Notes: a model not told the origin generated them from the sequence alone. DNA of 34,385 nucleotides from Sulfuricurvum sp. (GCA_022729795.1 DZBD01000009.1:1-34385), one strand, 5' to 3'; positions 1-8,690 are shown, counted from the stretch's first letter. A program made the numbers and translations.

Positions 1-21
1 TAATATAATTAAGGAAAAGTA

Positions 22-1023
22 ATGTTAAGAAAACTGATTCATACGGCAGCGGCACTTTCATTGGCAGCGACTATGGTTTTTGGAGCGCAGGGGGTGATGT
101 TTAATGTTGTCAAGGGTGATGCAGAAAAGCAGTACAATACTATGATTAATAAAAAAATATCGAGTATTGAATTTTCACTCTCTGACCCGCATGAAAGAAT
201 AAATGATGCATATGCAAAGAAATATGGAACCAAAACTTTAGAAGACGGCAAGCCAAATCCCGGATATGATCCGGCATGGAAACAAAATTTAGACAACCTT
301 GGTTTCTTTTCTATCGCGAATGATAAAAAACTTCGTGAATTACTGATTAAGGCTCCTGAACTTGGTGGATTTTCCCCTTTTAACCTTCATATATATAAAA
401 ATATGAACGAAGATAAAAGTTATGTCGGACATATTATGCCAGAGACTATGCTTGATATCGTAGGTGTGAAAGATGAAGCTACAAGAAAAGAGTTTGTAGC
501 AATTTTCCCTCCACTTGATGCATTGGTTCAGGCAGAGATAGGGGGGAAAGTAGAGGTAAGTGAATACAAAGCACTCCCGCAAAAGCCTATGATGAAATTT
601 GAGATTACTTTTGAGAGACCGGAAGATTTATCTGAATATATTGACGAATTTCAAGAGAAGTTTGAAGCTGCTTTTGAAAAAAATCAATATATCATTGCCG
701 GATATAAAAACTTCAAAGAGTCTTATGATGATTTAGAGCTTGATTTTGCACAATATGATGCTTATTTTGTATATTCATTGTGCCATTTTTCTTTCTCTTA
801 TAATATATTTAACAAAGGGCGTCCTGATGCAGGTGCATTCGCTCCGTGCTCTATGTATATGTATGTAAAAGCAGGAACCAACACATTGGTTGTCGGTATG
901 CCTCGTCTTGCGAACTGGACGGCTGTTTTAAATATTAAAGATGCTGTTATGCAAAAATTGGTAATTGACTTAGATAAAGAGATTACAACTATTATGATTG
1001 GATTGGGAGCAAAAGAGATATGA
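22..1023 (+). CDS. Exported protein of unknown function, possible DUF302-like C-terminal domain
   Basis: A 333-residue protein with a clear Sec signal peptide (basic MLRK, a hydrophobic stretch to about residue 20, then small residues), so it is likely periplasmic. AAGGA lies about 6 bases before the ATG and supports this start. I do not recognise the family with certainty. The C-terminal third (about residues 240-333: a Tyr/Phe-rich segment with SLCHFSFSY, then VGMPRLANW) vaguely recalls the DUF302 fold, whose members end with a similar 'GxPxxxx' segment; this is a weak guess. It overlaps the next gene by ATGA, so the two are translationally coupled and probably act together. Both are exported, and the second also has a C-terminal half of similar layout. 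The upstream promoter lies mostly outside the window. Confidence 0.8.
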   Translation: MLRKLIHTAAALSLAATMVFGAQGVMFNVVKGDAEKQYNTMINKKISSIEFSLSDPHERINDAYAKKYGTKTLEDGKPNPGYDPAWKQNLDNLGFFSIANDKKLRELLIKAPELGGFSPFNLHIYKNMNEDKSYVGHIMPETMLDIVGVKDEATRKEFVAIFPPLDALVQAEIGGKVEVSEYKALPQKPMMKFEITFERPEDLSEYIDEFQEKFEAAFEKNQYIIAGYKNFKESYDDLELDFAQYDAYFVYSLCHFSFSYNIFNKGRPDAGAFAPCSMYMYVKAGTNTLVVGMPRLANWTAVLNIKDAVMQKLVIDLDKEITTIMIGLGAKEI

Positions 1024-1868
1024 AAAAATTATTAACAATTGTTGCTTCGGCTTTTATTCTTACATTATGCGGCTGTGCAGGAAAGAGCACGGCAGTAGCA
1101 TCCGATATAGATATGAAAGGAAAAGATGTCAGTACCTATCTTGTCGGTGAGTACCTTGATGTTAAAACATCGCAAAGCAAACTAGAAGAAGCAGGATTTG
1201 AAGTAATCGCTGCCTATAAATCAGTTGAGCAGGGAACAACTATAGTATTTACAAATGAAGCTTTAAAAGCAGAAGGTGCGAAACCTCGAAGAGCATATGC
1301 AAGTATCCTTCGCCTTTTTGTAGATGAAAAAGAGAAAATGATTAGCATCACCAACCCTATATATTTTGGTAGAGCTTATATGCAAGAAGAGTATAATAAC
1401 AAAGTATTCTCTGCACAGCTAGAAGCAATCAATAAAGCATTTTCAGGACTAAAACCATCAGTGGATAAGTTGAATTTTGATGATTTGGCACATTACAGAT
1501 ACACTATAATGAACCCTTACTATGAAGGTGTTTTGGAGCTTGGAAAAGGGGAACAAAGTACTCTTGTCGAAAAAGCACGAAACTATAAAAAAGGAAAACT
1601 TCTTCTGTTTGAGCTGAAGCTCTCAGAGACAAGTACACTTATGGGATATGATTTAGATAAAAGAACGAAAAAGTTTGTAGAAAAAATCGGTAGAGCGAAC
1701 GGTGCTGTTTTGCCATATTGTATATCAATAGAAAATGGTGCAGCAACCGCTTTACACGGAGAATATTATTTGGCGCTTAGCTATCCATTGCTTAGTATGG
1801 GAACATTTATGACGATAGCAACTGTTCCGGGAGCTATAAAAAAAGATTTAGAAAAACCTTTTAAATAG
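1020..1868 (+). CDS. Lipoprotein of unknown function, partner of the preceding exported protein
   Basis: A 282-residue protein with a lipoprotein signal: MKKLL, a hydrophobic core, then the lipobox LCGC, with the lipidated cysteine near residue 19. The mature protein would be membrane-anchored and face the periplasm. Residues about 40-150 (AGFEVIAAYKSVEQG, then a Tyr-rich YFGRAYMQEEY) and 165-282 (a charged helix, then VLPYCISIENG and LALSYPLLSMG) look like two alpha/beta domains. Either may be related to DUF302, but this is not certain. The start overlaps the stop of the upstream gene (ATGA), giving a two-gene operon. It ends 8 bases before the repeat-pair hairpin shared with purM. No enzymatic motif was found. 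Confidence 0.8.
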   Translation: MKKLLTIVASAFILTLCGCAGKSTAVASDIDMKGKDVSTYLVGEYLDVKTSQSKLEEAGFEVIAAYKSVEQGTTIVFTNEALKAEGAKPRRAYASILRLFVDEKEKMISITNPIYFGRAYMQEEYNNKVFSAQLEAINKAFSGLKPSVDKLNFDDLAHYRYTIMNPYYEGVLELGKGEQSTLVEKARNYKKGKLLLFELKLSETSTLMGYDLDKRTKKFVEKIGRANGAVLPYCISIENGAATALHGEYYLALSYPLLSMGTFMTIATVPGAIKKDLEKPFK

Positions 1869-1875
1869 ATTCTTC

Positions 1876-1905
1876 TTGGCATGTGGATTTATTTCCACAT
1901 GCCAA
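1876..1905. terminator. Bidirectional hairpin made of an inverted pair of the TCCACATGCC repeat
   Basis: The arms TTGGCATGTGGA (1876-1887) and TCCACATGCCAA (1894-1905) are perfectly complementary over 12 bp with a 6-base loop. The hairpin fills the short gap between two convergent genes (the lipoprotein gene ends at 1868, purM at 1910) and can act in both directions. The stem is built from two oppositely oriented copies of the window-wide 10-mer (1878-1887 and 1894-1903). There is no long T-run beyond the stem, so termination strength is uncertain. Confidence 0.7.
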
Positions 1906-1909
1906 ACTT

Positions 1910-2905
1910 TTAAATCATTACAGCTTCCCTTTTTCCTTCAACGATTTCACCGATTAGATAACCATCCGTTTGTGATAAAACAGCTTCTACATTTTTAGCT
2001 TCTACAACCAGAATCATTCCGACACCCATATTGAATGCTCTGTACATTTCATTGATTTCCACATGCTCCGCAATAAGTTCAAAAATCGGCAAAACTCTGA
2101 TAGCATCTTTTTTTACTTCCGCTTTTAAATGTTCCGGCAATACGCGAGGTAAATTTTCAACGATTCCTCCGCCTGTGATGTGTGCCATTGCAACTATCTC
2201 ATTCTTGAGTGCTTTAAATGTTTTTACATAGATTTTTGTAGGCTCAAGCAAAGTTTCGATGAGAGGCTTTCCGTTGAAATCATCTTCGAATTTCATACCC
2301 ATTTTTTCAAATAAAACTTTTCTTGCTAGTGAAAAGCCGTTAGAATGAAGCCCTGAACTTGGAAGTGCGATAAGTTTGTGTCCTGCTCTTACTAATGCTA
2401 CTCTATCCATTTCACTTTTTTCGGCAACGCCCACGGCAAAACCTGCCAAGTCATAATCATCATGTGAATACATCCCCGGCATCTCAGCAGTCTCTCCGCC
2501 GATAAGTGCACATTCTGCTCGGATACAGCCCTCTGCAATACCTGCTACTACGCTTGTAGCTGTTTTTACATCAAGTTTCCCTGTTGCATAATAATCAAGA
2601 AAAAATGAAGGAGTACCGAAATTACAAAGAAGATCATTCACACACATTGCAACTAAATCAATTCCGACAGTTGAATGTATTCCTGAGTCAATAGCAAGTT
2701 TAAGTTTAGTGCCGACACCATCCGTGGCCGCAAGCATGACAGGCTCTTTAAACCCTTTTGGAAGTTCAAAAGCACCTGCAAATGAACCTATCCCACCGAT
2801 TACACCGGGAATCTTAGTAGATTTTACTAAAGGTTTGATATTTTCAACGAAACTATTCCCTGCGTCAATGTCGACACCGGCATCTTTGTAGCTAATTTGG
2901 CTCAT
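1910..2905 (-). CDS. purM: Phosphoribosylformylglycinamidine cyclo-ligase (AIR synthetase)
   Basis: PurM converts FGAM plus ATP to aminoimidazole ribotide, the fifth step of cytosolic de novo purine synthesis. The family signature is plain: SYKDAGVDIDAGN at the N-terminus, the GGIGSFAG loop, DGVGTKLKLA, then MCVNDLLCNFGTPSFFLDYYATG, GGETAEMPGMY, LPSSGLHSNGFSLAR and AHITGGGIVENLPRVLP. The length (331 aa) is normal. The ORF track begins four codons earlier at 2917, but that ATG has no ribosome-binding site. The ATG at 2905 has GGAG 7 bases upstream and gives the family-typical MSQISYKDAG start. A one-mismatch relative of the repeat (TCCACATGCT) lies inside at 2058-2067. PurM is transcribed alone, and its end faces the lipoprotein gene. 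Confidence 0.96.
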   Translation of the reverse strand: MSQISYKDAGVDIDAGNSFVENIKPLVKSTKIPGVIGGIGSFAGAFELPKGFKEPVMLAATDGVGTKLKLAIDSGIHSTVGIDLVAMCVNDLLCNFGTPSFFLDYYATGKLDVKTATSVVAGIAEGCIRAECALIGGETAEMPGMYSHDDYDLAGFAVGVAEKSEMDRVALVRAGHKLIALPSSGLHSNGFSLARKVLFEKMGMKFEDDFNGKPLIETLLEPTKIYVKTFKALKNEIVAMAHITGGGIVENLPRVLPEHLKAEVKKDAIRVLPIFELIAEHVEINEMYRAFNMGVGMILVVEAKNVEAVLSQTDGYLIGEIVEGKREAVMI

Positions 2906-2931
2906 GAGAGACTCCATATAAAAAGTGTGAA

Positions 2932-2937
2932 ATTATA
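2932..2937 (-). promoter_or_regulatory. Probable -10 element of purM
   Basis: On the minus strand a perfect TATAAT lies 26 bases before the purM ATG. No convincing -35 is visible, which is normal for sigma-70 promoters in Campylobacterota. The call rests on the hexamer match and position. Confidence 0.5.
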
Positions 2938-3007
2938 CCTTATGTGAGTTGAGAGTAGTATTAGAAGGTTATGCTGTATTGTTCGCGTGCTTAGGAGGTT
3001 GCAGAGC

Positions 3008-3038
3008 TTTAAATCCCAAAGGTGTTTTGGGATTTAAA
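3008..3038 (-). terminator. 13-bp stem-loop downstream of the DUF2892 gene
   Basis: TTTAAATCCCAAA (3008-3020) pairs perfectly with TTTGGGATTTAAA (3026-3038) around a 5-base loop. The hairpin begins about 21 bases after the stop of the small minus-strand gene at 3060 and precedes the purM promoter. It is most likely the terminator of that gene. No clear T-run follows on the minus strand, so it could instead be a processing or regulatory hairpin. Confidence 0.5.
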
Positions 3039-3059
3039 ATTGTATTGCTTAATCTATTT

Positions 3060-3245
3060 TTACTTTGGTAAATCACATTTTTTAGTAATCATACAAAGTG
3101 GACAGAAATTAAGAACACCTGCAAGAAGAGGCAAGACACCTAAATAAAACCAGTAAACCCCAGTAATTAAACCAGCGATAATGAGTGCTAAACCTATTAT
3201 TATACGAAAAAATCTACAGAAAGATCGAATTTTATTAAAATTCAT
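3060..3245 (-). CDS. Small DUF2892-type inner-membrane protein
   Basis: A 61-residue protein with two hydrophobic helices (about residues 12-28 and 32-48) followed by the FCPLCMI segment. This matches DUF2892 proteins, which end in a similar hydrophobic-FCPLY-like motif and are short two-helix inner-membrane proteins, sometimes fused to rhodanese domains (YgaP) or encoded near sulfur genes. Here it is monocistronic, followed by a hairpin. AAGGA about 6 bases before the ATG supports the start. The two cysteines at the C-terminal end (CPLC) are conspicuous, but their role is unknown. Confidence 0.75.
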   Translation of the reverse strand: MNFNKIRSFCRFFRIIIGLALIIAGLITGVYWFYLGVLPLLAGVLNFCPLCMITKKCDLPK

Positions 3246-3370
3246 TTTGAATCCTTTTTAAAAAATATGAGCGATATTATAACCATTATTTTTCAAGCTT
3301 ATATATAATTATCAATTAAGCCTTAAAGATATGTAAAGTTTAAGCTTTTTAAAGCTTTTTAATCCAAATA

Positions 3371-3379
3371 TGCTAAAAT
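3371..3379 (+). promoter_or_regulatory. Extended -10 promoter of the speE-like/coaE/dapF operon
   Basis: TGCTAAAAT matches the extended -10 form TGN-TAtAAT with one deviation and lies about 45 bases before the first ATG of the operon. The 179-base gap upstream is otherwise AT-rich, with a direct repeat of AAGCTTTTTA near 3341-3360. A small hairpin (TGGG/CCCA, 3395-3408) lies in the predicted leader. The same TGNTAAAAT element stands before glmM. Confidence 0.5.
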
Positions 3380-3424
3380 CGTTTTAAAATTACATGGGAT
3401 GAAACCCAGCCAGGAATATTATAA

Positions 3425-3970
3425 ATGAAAGCTTTTGTTTATCCGGAGATGATGGTACATGTGCCGCTTTGTGTCAATAAAGATCCAAAAAATGTTTTGA
3501 TAGTAAGTGAAAATGCTGAACTTTTAGCCGAGGAGATTCAAAAACATGATGCAATCGGTTTTGAAATTATCGGATGCGATTTGGATCTGCTTCGTGCCTT
3601 AAAAGATGCTACCTATGATGTCGTAATCAACGAAATGAGCGGGGATGCCGTGGTATTAGCGCATATCAATCGTGTTTTAAAAGAAGATGGACAGTTGGTA
3701 ACCACTCATCCTTCTTTGGATCAATTTGATAAAAATAGCGCTCTTATGCAAATCCTTGGAAATTATTTTAAAGTAATTATGCCTTACAATCTTGGAACCG
3801 GTGAAACTGCGATTTTGGCTTCAAAAGCATACCACCCGACTGCAGATATAATTCTTCAACGTGCCGATATGATTGATAATCTTGAGTATTATAACTGCGA
3901 TATTCATCCTGCATCTTTTGCGATGCCAAATTATATTAAAAAACAATACTTAGGGATTATCAAAAACTAA
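3425..3970 (+). CDS. Short, degenerate spermidine synthase homologue (SpeE family)
   Basis: A 181-residue protein that aligns by eye with the methyltransferase-like half of Campylobacterota SpeE: YPEMMVHVPL corresponds to the usual YHEMLVHVPL, and the tail EYYNCDIHPASFAMP corresponds to the conserved YYNxDIHxAxFALP. Typical SpeE proteins are about 260-290 residues; the N-terminal beta domain is missing. The nucleotide-binding signature GGGDGG is replaced by VSENAEL, and the aspartate-rich catalytic segment reads VVINEMSGD. Family membership is therefore fairly clear, but spermidine synthase activity is doubtful. Its TAA overlaps the coaE ATG (TAATG), so it is coupled to coaE. The speE-coaE adjacency is, as I recall, conserved in Helicobacter pylori. 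Confidence 0.75.
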   Translation: MKAFVYPEMMVHVPLCVNKDPKNVLIVSENAELLAEEIQKHDAIGFEIIGCDLDLLRALKDATYDVVINEMSGDAVVLAHINRVLKEDGQLVTTHPSLDQFDKNSALMQILGNYFKVIMPYNLGTGETAILASKAYHPTADIILQRADMIDNLEYYNCDIHPASFAMPNYIKKQYLGIIKN

Positions 3971-4572
3971 TGGCATTTCGCTATGCTATCGCTCTCACGG
4001 GAGGGATTGCTACCGGCAAAAGTACGGTGGCATCTTTACTCTTACTTAACGGTATGCGGGTTATTGATGCAGATGGCATCTCACATGAAATTTTAGATGC
4101 TTCTTTTGAATGGGTAAGAGATACTTTTGGTGAAGAATATCTTAATGGTTCTAAAGTGAATAGAAAAAAGTTAGGTTCATTAATTTTTTCGGATGAAAAG
4201 TCTAAAAAAATTTTAGAAGATTTTTTACATCCCAAAATCAGAGAAGAAATTTTAAAAAGAAGTGAGAAACAAGATAGTTTTCAATTTCCATATCTAATAG
4301 ATATACCTCTATTTTTTGAAAAAAATGGCTACGATATAAAGGAAAGTGTAGTTGTATATACGCCGCCGGAGATTCAACTTGAAAGATTTATGAAACGAAA
4401 CGGCTATTCCAAAGAAGAGTCATTAAGAAGAATAAATTCTCAAATGCCGATAGAAGAGAAGAAAAAAAGAGCAACATGGGTGATTGATAATTCCAAAAAT
4501 CTTAAGCATTTGCAGGCTGAATGTGAAATGTTTGTTCAGAAAATAAAACAAAAATATTTAGAGGAGAAATGA
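3970..4572 (+). CDS. coaE: Dephospho-CoA kinase
   Basis: CoaE phosphorylates the 3'-hydroxyl of dephospho-CoA, the last step of cytosolic coenzyme A synthesis. The Walker A loop GGIATGKST is at residues 11-19, followed by the family-typical VIDADGISHEIL, the HPKIREEI segment, LIDIPLFFE, and a lid region RFMKRNGYSKEESLRRINSQMP. At 200 aa it is of normal length. The ATG overlaps the stop of the speE-like gene, and its own TGA overlaps the dapF start, so the three genes form one tightly coupled operon. Confidence 0.95.
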   Translation: MAFRYAIALTGGIATGKSTVASLLLLNGMRVIDADGISHEILDASFEWVRDTFGEEYLNGSKVNRKKLGSLIFSDEKSKKILEDFLHPKIREEILKRSEKQDSFQFPYLIDIPLFFEKNGYDIKESVVVYTPPEIQLERFMKRNGYSKEESLRRINSQMPIEEKKKRATWVIDNSKNLKHLQAECEMFVQKIKQKYLEEK

Positions 4573-5315
4573 TGGTAGTGACGAAGTATAGTGCAAATGG
4601 AAATGATTTTGTGATTTATCACACATTTGTCAAAGAAGATAGAAGTGATTTAGCAAAGCTGCTTTGTAATAGACAAACTGGTGTAGGTGCGGATGGACTG
4701 ATTGTTTTGATTCCACATGCCAAGTATGATTTTGAATGGCAGTTTTATAATTCAGACGCAAGCGAAGCAGAGATGTGCGGCAATGGAAGCAGAGCGTGTG
4801 CGCACTATGCTTTTTTGAATAAATTAGCACCAGCAAATATGACTTTTTTAACATTAGCAGGAGTGATTCGTGCTGAAGTAGAGGGGGATATGGTCCTCAG
4901 TGAGTTGACTCCTCCTAAAATACTTGACGAAAATATTGAACACAATGGTAAAATTTGGTGGAAAATTAACACAGGTGTCCCGCATTTGGTGAGTTTCACG
5001 GATAATATTGAGGAATTTGATATTCATGAAGCAAGGGAATTGCGATACAAATATAATGCCAATGTAAATATAGCCTTCATAGACGGTGAAAACTTAAAAG
5101 TGAGAACTTATGAGCGTGGTGTTGAAGATGAAACCTTGGCATGTGGAACCGGAATGGCTGCATGTTTTTACAGAGCACTTGAAGAAAAAAAAGTGGGTGA
5201 TAACATCAAAGTATTTCCAAAAAGCGGTGATACATTGTATTTGGGTGTCAACGAGAGAGCGATTACTTTCAAGGGTGAAGTAAAAAAAGTTTTTACAACA
5301 CAATTTGATTTCTAG
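4572..5315 (+). CDS. dapF: Diaminopimelate epimerase
   Basis: DapF interconverts LL- and meso-diaminopimelate for lysine and peptidoglycan synthesis. Both catalytic cysteines are present: MCGNGSRAC (about C69) and LACGTGMAA (about C191). The N-terminal KYSANGNDFV and the central NVNIAFI are also typical. At 247 aa it is slightly shorter than the E. coli enzyme, as is usual in this phylum. The ORF track starts at 4569, but the second ATG at 4572 is 5 bases after GAGGAG, whereas 4569 is only 2 bases after it, so I prefer 4572. Two copies of the TCCACATGCC word lie inside (4712 and 5138). The second encodes the catalytic LACGT itself, so the repeat coincides with active-site codons. Confidence 0.96.
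   Translation: MVVTKYSANGNDFVIYHTFVKEDRSDLAKLLCNRQTGVGADGLIVLIPHAKYDFEWQFYNSDASEAEMCGNGSRACAHYAFLNKLAPANMTFLTLAGVIRAEVEGDMVLSELTPPKILDENIEHNGKIWWKINTGVPHLVSFTDNIEEFDIHEARELRYKYNANVNIAFIDGENLKVRTYERGVEDETLACGTGMAACFYRALEEKKVGDNIKVFPKSGDTLYLGVNERAITFKGEVKKVFTTQFDF
4712..4721 (+). repeat. TCCACATGCC uptake-like repeat, copy in dapF
   Basis: An exact 10-mer followed by AAG, so it fits the extended consensus. It reads in frame as I-P-H-A-K. Confidence 0.85.
5138..5147 (-). repeat. TCCACATGCC uptake-like repeat (reverse), copy in dapF
   Basis: An exact 10-mer on the minus strand with a TT 5' flank and an AAGG 3' flank. On the coding strand it spells the catalytic L-A-C-G-T codons of DapF. Confidence 0.85.
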
Positions 5316-5325
5316 TAGATATAAG

Positions 5326-5351
5326 TTTCCACATGCCATGGCATGTGGAAA
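5326..5351. terminator. Bidirectional palindrome made of a back-to-back repeat pair
   Basis: TTTCCACATGCCA is followed immediately by its exact reverse complement, TGGCATGTGGAAA, giving a perfect 26-base palindrome with no spacer. It contains two opposed copies of the repeated 10-mer (5328-5337 and 5340-5349). It fills the gap between the convergent genes dapF (ends 5315) and prfA (ends 5360). It is probably a shared terminator; the loop must open a few base pairs. Confidence 0.7.
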
Positions 5352-5359
5352 TGAATTTT

Positions 5360-6427
5360 TTATAAACCTGCAGCTTCTACTATTTTTGCCTGATGATCAG
5401 CAATAAGAGGCTCAATAATCTCATCAAGAAGACCGCCTCCCATAATTTCAGCGAGTCTATAGAGTGTGAGAGTTATTCTGTGGTCAGAAATACGGTTTTG
5501 CGGATAATTGTATGTTCTGATTCTTCCGCTTCTATCACCCGTTCCCACCTGAGCAGACCGGTTTGCACTATCTTTAGCAAGAGCTTCTTGCATCTCAAGG
5601 TCGTAAAGTCTAGCTTTGAGAACTTTCATCGCTTTATCTTTATTTTTATGTTGTGATTTTTGATCCTGATTTGTGACAACGATGCCTGAGGGCAAGTGCG
5701 TTATACGAACGGCTGAGTCGGTAGTGTTAACACTTTGTCCCCCGCATCCGCTTGAGCGCATAACGTCTATCTTTAAATCATTTTCATTAATTTGTACTTC
5801 TACGTCATCAACTTCCGCCATAACTGCAACGGTAATTGCCGACGTGTGAACACGACCTTGCGATTCTGTAGCCGGAACACGTTGTACACGGTGTGTCCCG
5901 CCTTCATACTTCAACCTGCTATAAACCTGATCACCTTTTATAAGGGCAATAACCTCTTTATATCCGCCTGCGTCTGATGGAGATGTGCTCATGAGCTCAA
6001 TTTTCCACCCTTTGAGCTCGGCGTAGCGAGTATAAGCATCAAAAAGATCACCGACAAATATGGCAGCTTCATCACCGCCTGCTCCCGCACGAAGTTCCAC
6101 GATGATGTTTCTATCATCATTTGGATCTTTTGGTAGCAATAAAAGTTTTATATCTTCTTTAAGCTTAGGAATTTTCGGTTCAAGTTCTTTAAGTTCTTCT
6201 TTTGCCATTTCAAACATTTCAGGATCGCTGAGCATAGCTTTTGAGTCTGCTATTTCTGCTAACACGGATTTGAATTCTTGTGCTTTTTCTACGATAGGTA
6301 AAAGTGAAGATTGTTCTTTTGAGAGTGCCGTCATTCTTTTGATATCGGAAGTTATATCAGGAGAACTCAGCAATTTGCTAAGTTCATTATAGCGGTTGAT
6401 AAACGGGGTGAGTTTATCGGCTAACAT
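5360..6427 (-). CDS. prfA: Peptide chain release factor 1
   Basis: RF1 recognises UAA and UAG stop codons in the ribosomal A site and triggers peptide release. The GGQ motif is present in [18 protein letters not shown], and the stop-codon-reading PxT tripeptide is present as [14 protein letters not shown], which marks RF1 rather than RF2. At 355 aa it is full length. It lies 12 bases downstream of rpsT on the minus strand, so the two are probably cotranscribed. The rpsT-prfA adjacency, with glmM-lspA on the other strand, is the order I recall from H. pylori. Confidence 0.97.
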   Translation of the reverse strand: MLADKLTPFINRYNELSKLLSSPDITSDIKRMTALSKEQSSLLPIVEKAQEFKSVLAEIADSKAMLSDPEMFEMAKEELKELEPKIPKLKEDIKLLLLPKDPNDDRNIIVELRAGAGGDEAAIFVGDLFDAYTRYAELKGWKIELMSTSPSDAGGYKEVIALIKGDQVYSRLKYEGGTHRVQRVPATESQGRVHTSAITVAVMAEVDDVEVQINENDLKIDVMRSSGCGGQSVNTTDSAVRITHLPSGIVVTNQDQKSQHKNKDKAMKVLKARLYDLEMQEALAKDSANRSAQVGTGDRSGRIRTYNYPQNRISDHRITLTLYRLAEIMGGGLLDEIIEPLIADHQAKIVEAAGL

Positions 6428-6439
6428 TAACTGTTAACC

Positions 6440-6700
6440 TTATAGAGCATTTACAGCTTTATGAAGACGGCTAACTTTTCTTGCAGCAGTCGCTTTTTTC
6501 AAGATACCTTTGCTTACAAATTTGTGAATTTGTTTGTTAGCAACTTTAAATGCTGTTGTTGCTTCTTCTTTGTTCCCTGCTTCAACAGCAGTACTTACAT
6601 CTTTTACAATGTTTTTAAGACGAGTTCTATAGAAACGATTTCGCTCTGCACGAACGAGAGTCTGGCGAATTCTCTTAATTGATGACTTATGATTTGCCAT
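6440..6700 (-). CDS. rpsT: 30S ribosomal protein S20
   Basis: An 86-residue basic protein, [14 protein letters not shown]..., characteristic of S20, which binds 16S rRNA early in 30S assembly. The ORF track extends it to 6847, but the first 49 residues of that frame are hydrophobic filler. The ATG at 6700 has AAGGA 8 bases upstream on the minus strand and gives the canonical MANHKS start. It is divergent from glmM and heads the rpsT-prfA unit. Confidence 0.97.
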   Translation of the reverse strand: MANHKSSIKRIRQTLVRAERNRFYRTRLKNIVKDVSTAVEAGNKEEATTAFKVANKQIHKFVSKGILKKATAARKVSRLHKAVNAL

Positions 6701-6816
6701 GTATGAGTCCTTCTCATGAAAATTTAGTGCGAATCTTAGCTTAAATATAATTAAAATTAAGTTAAAGACAAGGTAAAAGTAAATTATTTCCAAAACTTTA
6801 TCGTTAATGGGGAATA

Positions 6817-6825
6817 TGTTAAAAT
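6817..6825 (+). promoter_or_regulatory. Extended -10 promoter of glmM-lspA
   Basis: TGTTAAAAT (TGN plus TAAAAT) lies 26 bases before the corrected glmM ATG at 6852. It has the same form as the element before the speE-like gene. No -35 is recognisable. The rest of the 151-base divergent region is AT-rich and must also hold the rpsT promoter, which I could not pin down. Confidence 0.5.
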
Positions 6826-6851
6826 GCCGCACTTTAATATGGGACAATACA

Positions 6852-8192
6852 ATGAAACTATTTGGAACTGATGGAGTTAGAGGGGAAGCCGGCTCTTTTT
6901 TAAGTGCCGAACTTGCTATGAAAGTTGCTATGGCTGCAGGAATTTACTTCAAGGCACATTCCACTACAAATAAAATTTTAGTCGGAAAAGATACAAGAAT
7001 AAGTGGATACATGATTGAAAATGCCATAGTCAGCGGTCTTACGGCTATCGGTTACGATGTTATACAAATTGGTCCTATGCCGACTCCGGCAATCGCTTTT
7101 TTGACTGAAAATATGCGATGCGATGCAGGTATAATGATTAGTGCTTCACATAACTCTTTTGAAGATAACGGGATAAAGTTTTTCGATGCTTCGGGAGATA
7201 AACTGCCGGCAGAAGTTGAAAAAGAGATAGAAGATATTTACAATAATAGAGAAATGATCCACGAAGCACAGGCTACGGCTAAAGATATAGGCAAAGCCAA
7301 AAGAATTGACGATGTTATCGGGCGCTATATCATTCAGTTGAAAAATTCTTTCCCTAGAGAGATTACGCTTAAAGGGATGCGAATCGTTTTAGATGCTGCT
7401 AACGGCGCGGGATACAAAGTCGGACCGACTGTTTTTGAAGAACTAGGTGCGGAAATTATCGTGTTACATGATGAGCCGAACGGTTTTAATATCAATGAGG
7501 GTTGCGGCGCTTTACACACGAAAGATTTGTGTGATAATGTTATTAAATTTAGAGCAGATTTGGGAATAGCGCTTGACGGCGATGCCGACAGACTTGTCGT
7601 TGTTGATGAAAAAGGGGAAGTGATTGACGGTGATCAGCTTTTGGGCTCACTCGCTTCTTATATGAATGACAGAGGTGTTTTAAAAGGTGGAGCAATTGTT
7701 GCCACTGTGATGAGCAACCAAGGTCTCGAAGACTTTATGCGTCAAAAAGGTTTAAAATTATTCCGTTCCGATGTCGGGGATAAAAATGTATTAGAGATAA
7801 TGAAAAAAGAGGGAATTAACTTTGGAGGAGAGCAGAGCGGTCATGTTATTATTAGTGACTTTGCAAAAACAGGAGATGGGCTTGTGAGTGCTTTGCAGAC
7901 ATTAGCGCTCTTGATTGCTACAAAGAAAAAAGCTTCAGAGATTCTTCGCCCGTTTAAGCTTTATCCGCAAAAATTGGTAAATATCAATATTAAAGCCAAA
8001 AAACCTCTCAGTGAAATCCAAGGACTTCCTGAAAAATTAAAAGAACTTAATGCTGAAAAAATTCGTCATCTTATTCGTTATTCCGGTACGGAAAACAAAT
8101 TGAGAGTTTTACTTGAGGGTAAAGACAGTAAAAAAATGAATCTTAGAATGGATGAAATGATAGAGTTTTTCAAAAAAGCGTTAAATGACTAG
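6852..8192 (+). CDS. glmM: Phosphoglucosamine mutase
   Basis: GlmM converts glucosamine-6-phosphate to glucosamine-1-phosphate on the way to UDP-GlcNAc for peptidoglycan and LPS. The N-terminus [11 protein letters not shown], the phosphoserine loop MISASHN (Ser about 99), the metal-binding DGDADR (about 242-247), the sugar-binding GGEQSGH and the C-terminal [12 protein letters not shown] are all present. At 446 aa the length is normal. The ORF track begins at 6807; I start at 6852, where the conserved MKLFGTDG begins, although the upstream GGGA is a weak ribosome site. It overlaps lspA by 8 bases. Confidence 0.96.
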   Translation: MKLFGTDGVRGEAGSFLSAELAMKVAMAAGIYFKAHSTTNKILVGKDTRISGYMIENAIVSGLTAIGYDVIQIGPMPTPAIAFLTENMRCDAGIMISASHNSFEDNGIKFFDASGDKLPAEVEKEIEDIYNNREMIHEAQATAKDIGKAKRIDDVIGRYIIQLKNSFPREITLKGMRIVLDAANGAGYKVGPTVFEELGAEIIVLHDEPNGFNINEGCGALHTKDLCDNVIKFRADLGIALDGDADRLVVVDEKGEVIDGDQLLGSLASYMNDRGVLKGGAIVATVMSNQGLEDFMRQKGLKLFRSDVGDKNVLEIMKKEGINFGGEQSGHVIISDFAKTGDGLVSALQTLALLIATKKKASEILRPFKLYPQKLVNINIKAKKPLSEIQGLPEKLKELNAEKIRHLIRYSGTENKLRVLLEGKDSKKMNLRMDEMIEFFKKALND

Positions 8193-8658
8193 TAGTAATT
8201 ATCCTGATCATAGGTTGCGAGTTAGTGCCATTTTACTTTTTGCCATGGTTGGCGTTTTTATTGTTGATCAAAATATTAAGATGCTGTTTGTAGATGGCTT
8301 TCGTTATTATACGGATTGCATTGATTTGATTTTAGTTTACAATAAAGGGGTGGCATTCTCTATGTTCGCCTTCTTAGAAGAATCACTTAAGTACATTCAA
8401 CTTGGAATAGTCGGCGTTTTTTTAGGCTATGTTATTTATCTGAAAAAACTTTATTACGCACTACCTTCGGGTCTTATGTTAGGTGCTGCCGTTTCAAATA
8501 TATATGATAGATTTATTCACGGCGGTGTAGTAGATATGGTTTATTGGCATTGCGGATTTGATTTTGCCATATTTAATTTTGCGGATGTCGTGATTGATAT
8601 TGCAGTAGTGTGGATATTAATTCTTAATTTTAAACCTAATTTTTTGAAAGCTAATTAA
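8185..8658 (+). CDS. lspA: Lipoprotein signal peptidase (signal peptidase II)
   Basis: LspA is the inner-membrane aspartyl protease that cleaves prolipoprotein signal peptides after lipidation. It has four predicted transmembrane helices, an early [16 protein letters not shown], and the two catalytic aspartates in [15 protein letters not shown] and FNFADVVID. At 157 aa the length is typical. It overlaps the end of glmM and is translationally coupled to it. The likely lipoprotein substrates in this window are the products at 1020 and 17487. Confidence 0.95.
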   Translation: MTSSNYPDHRLRVSAILLFAMVGVFIVDQNIKMLFVDGFRYYTDCIDLILVYNKGVAFSMFAFLEESLKYIQLGIVGVFLGYVIYLKKLYYALPSGLMLGAAVSNIYDRFIHGGVVDMVYWHCGFDFAIFNFADVVIDIAVVWILILNFKPNFLKAN

Positions 8659-8690
8659 AAGCACACTTTAGGTAATATTGCCAAAAATAA

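Noticed and set aside
2058-2067. A further uptake-like copy in purM (TCCACATGCT)
   Set aside because: It has one mismatch in the otherwise invariant core, so it is not counted among the 20; it may be a precursor or decayed copy.
6701-6847. N-terminal extension of rpsT in the ORF track
   Set aside because: S20 begins MANHKS at 6700 with its own AAGGA; the extension runs through the divergent promoter region.
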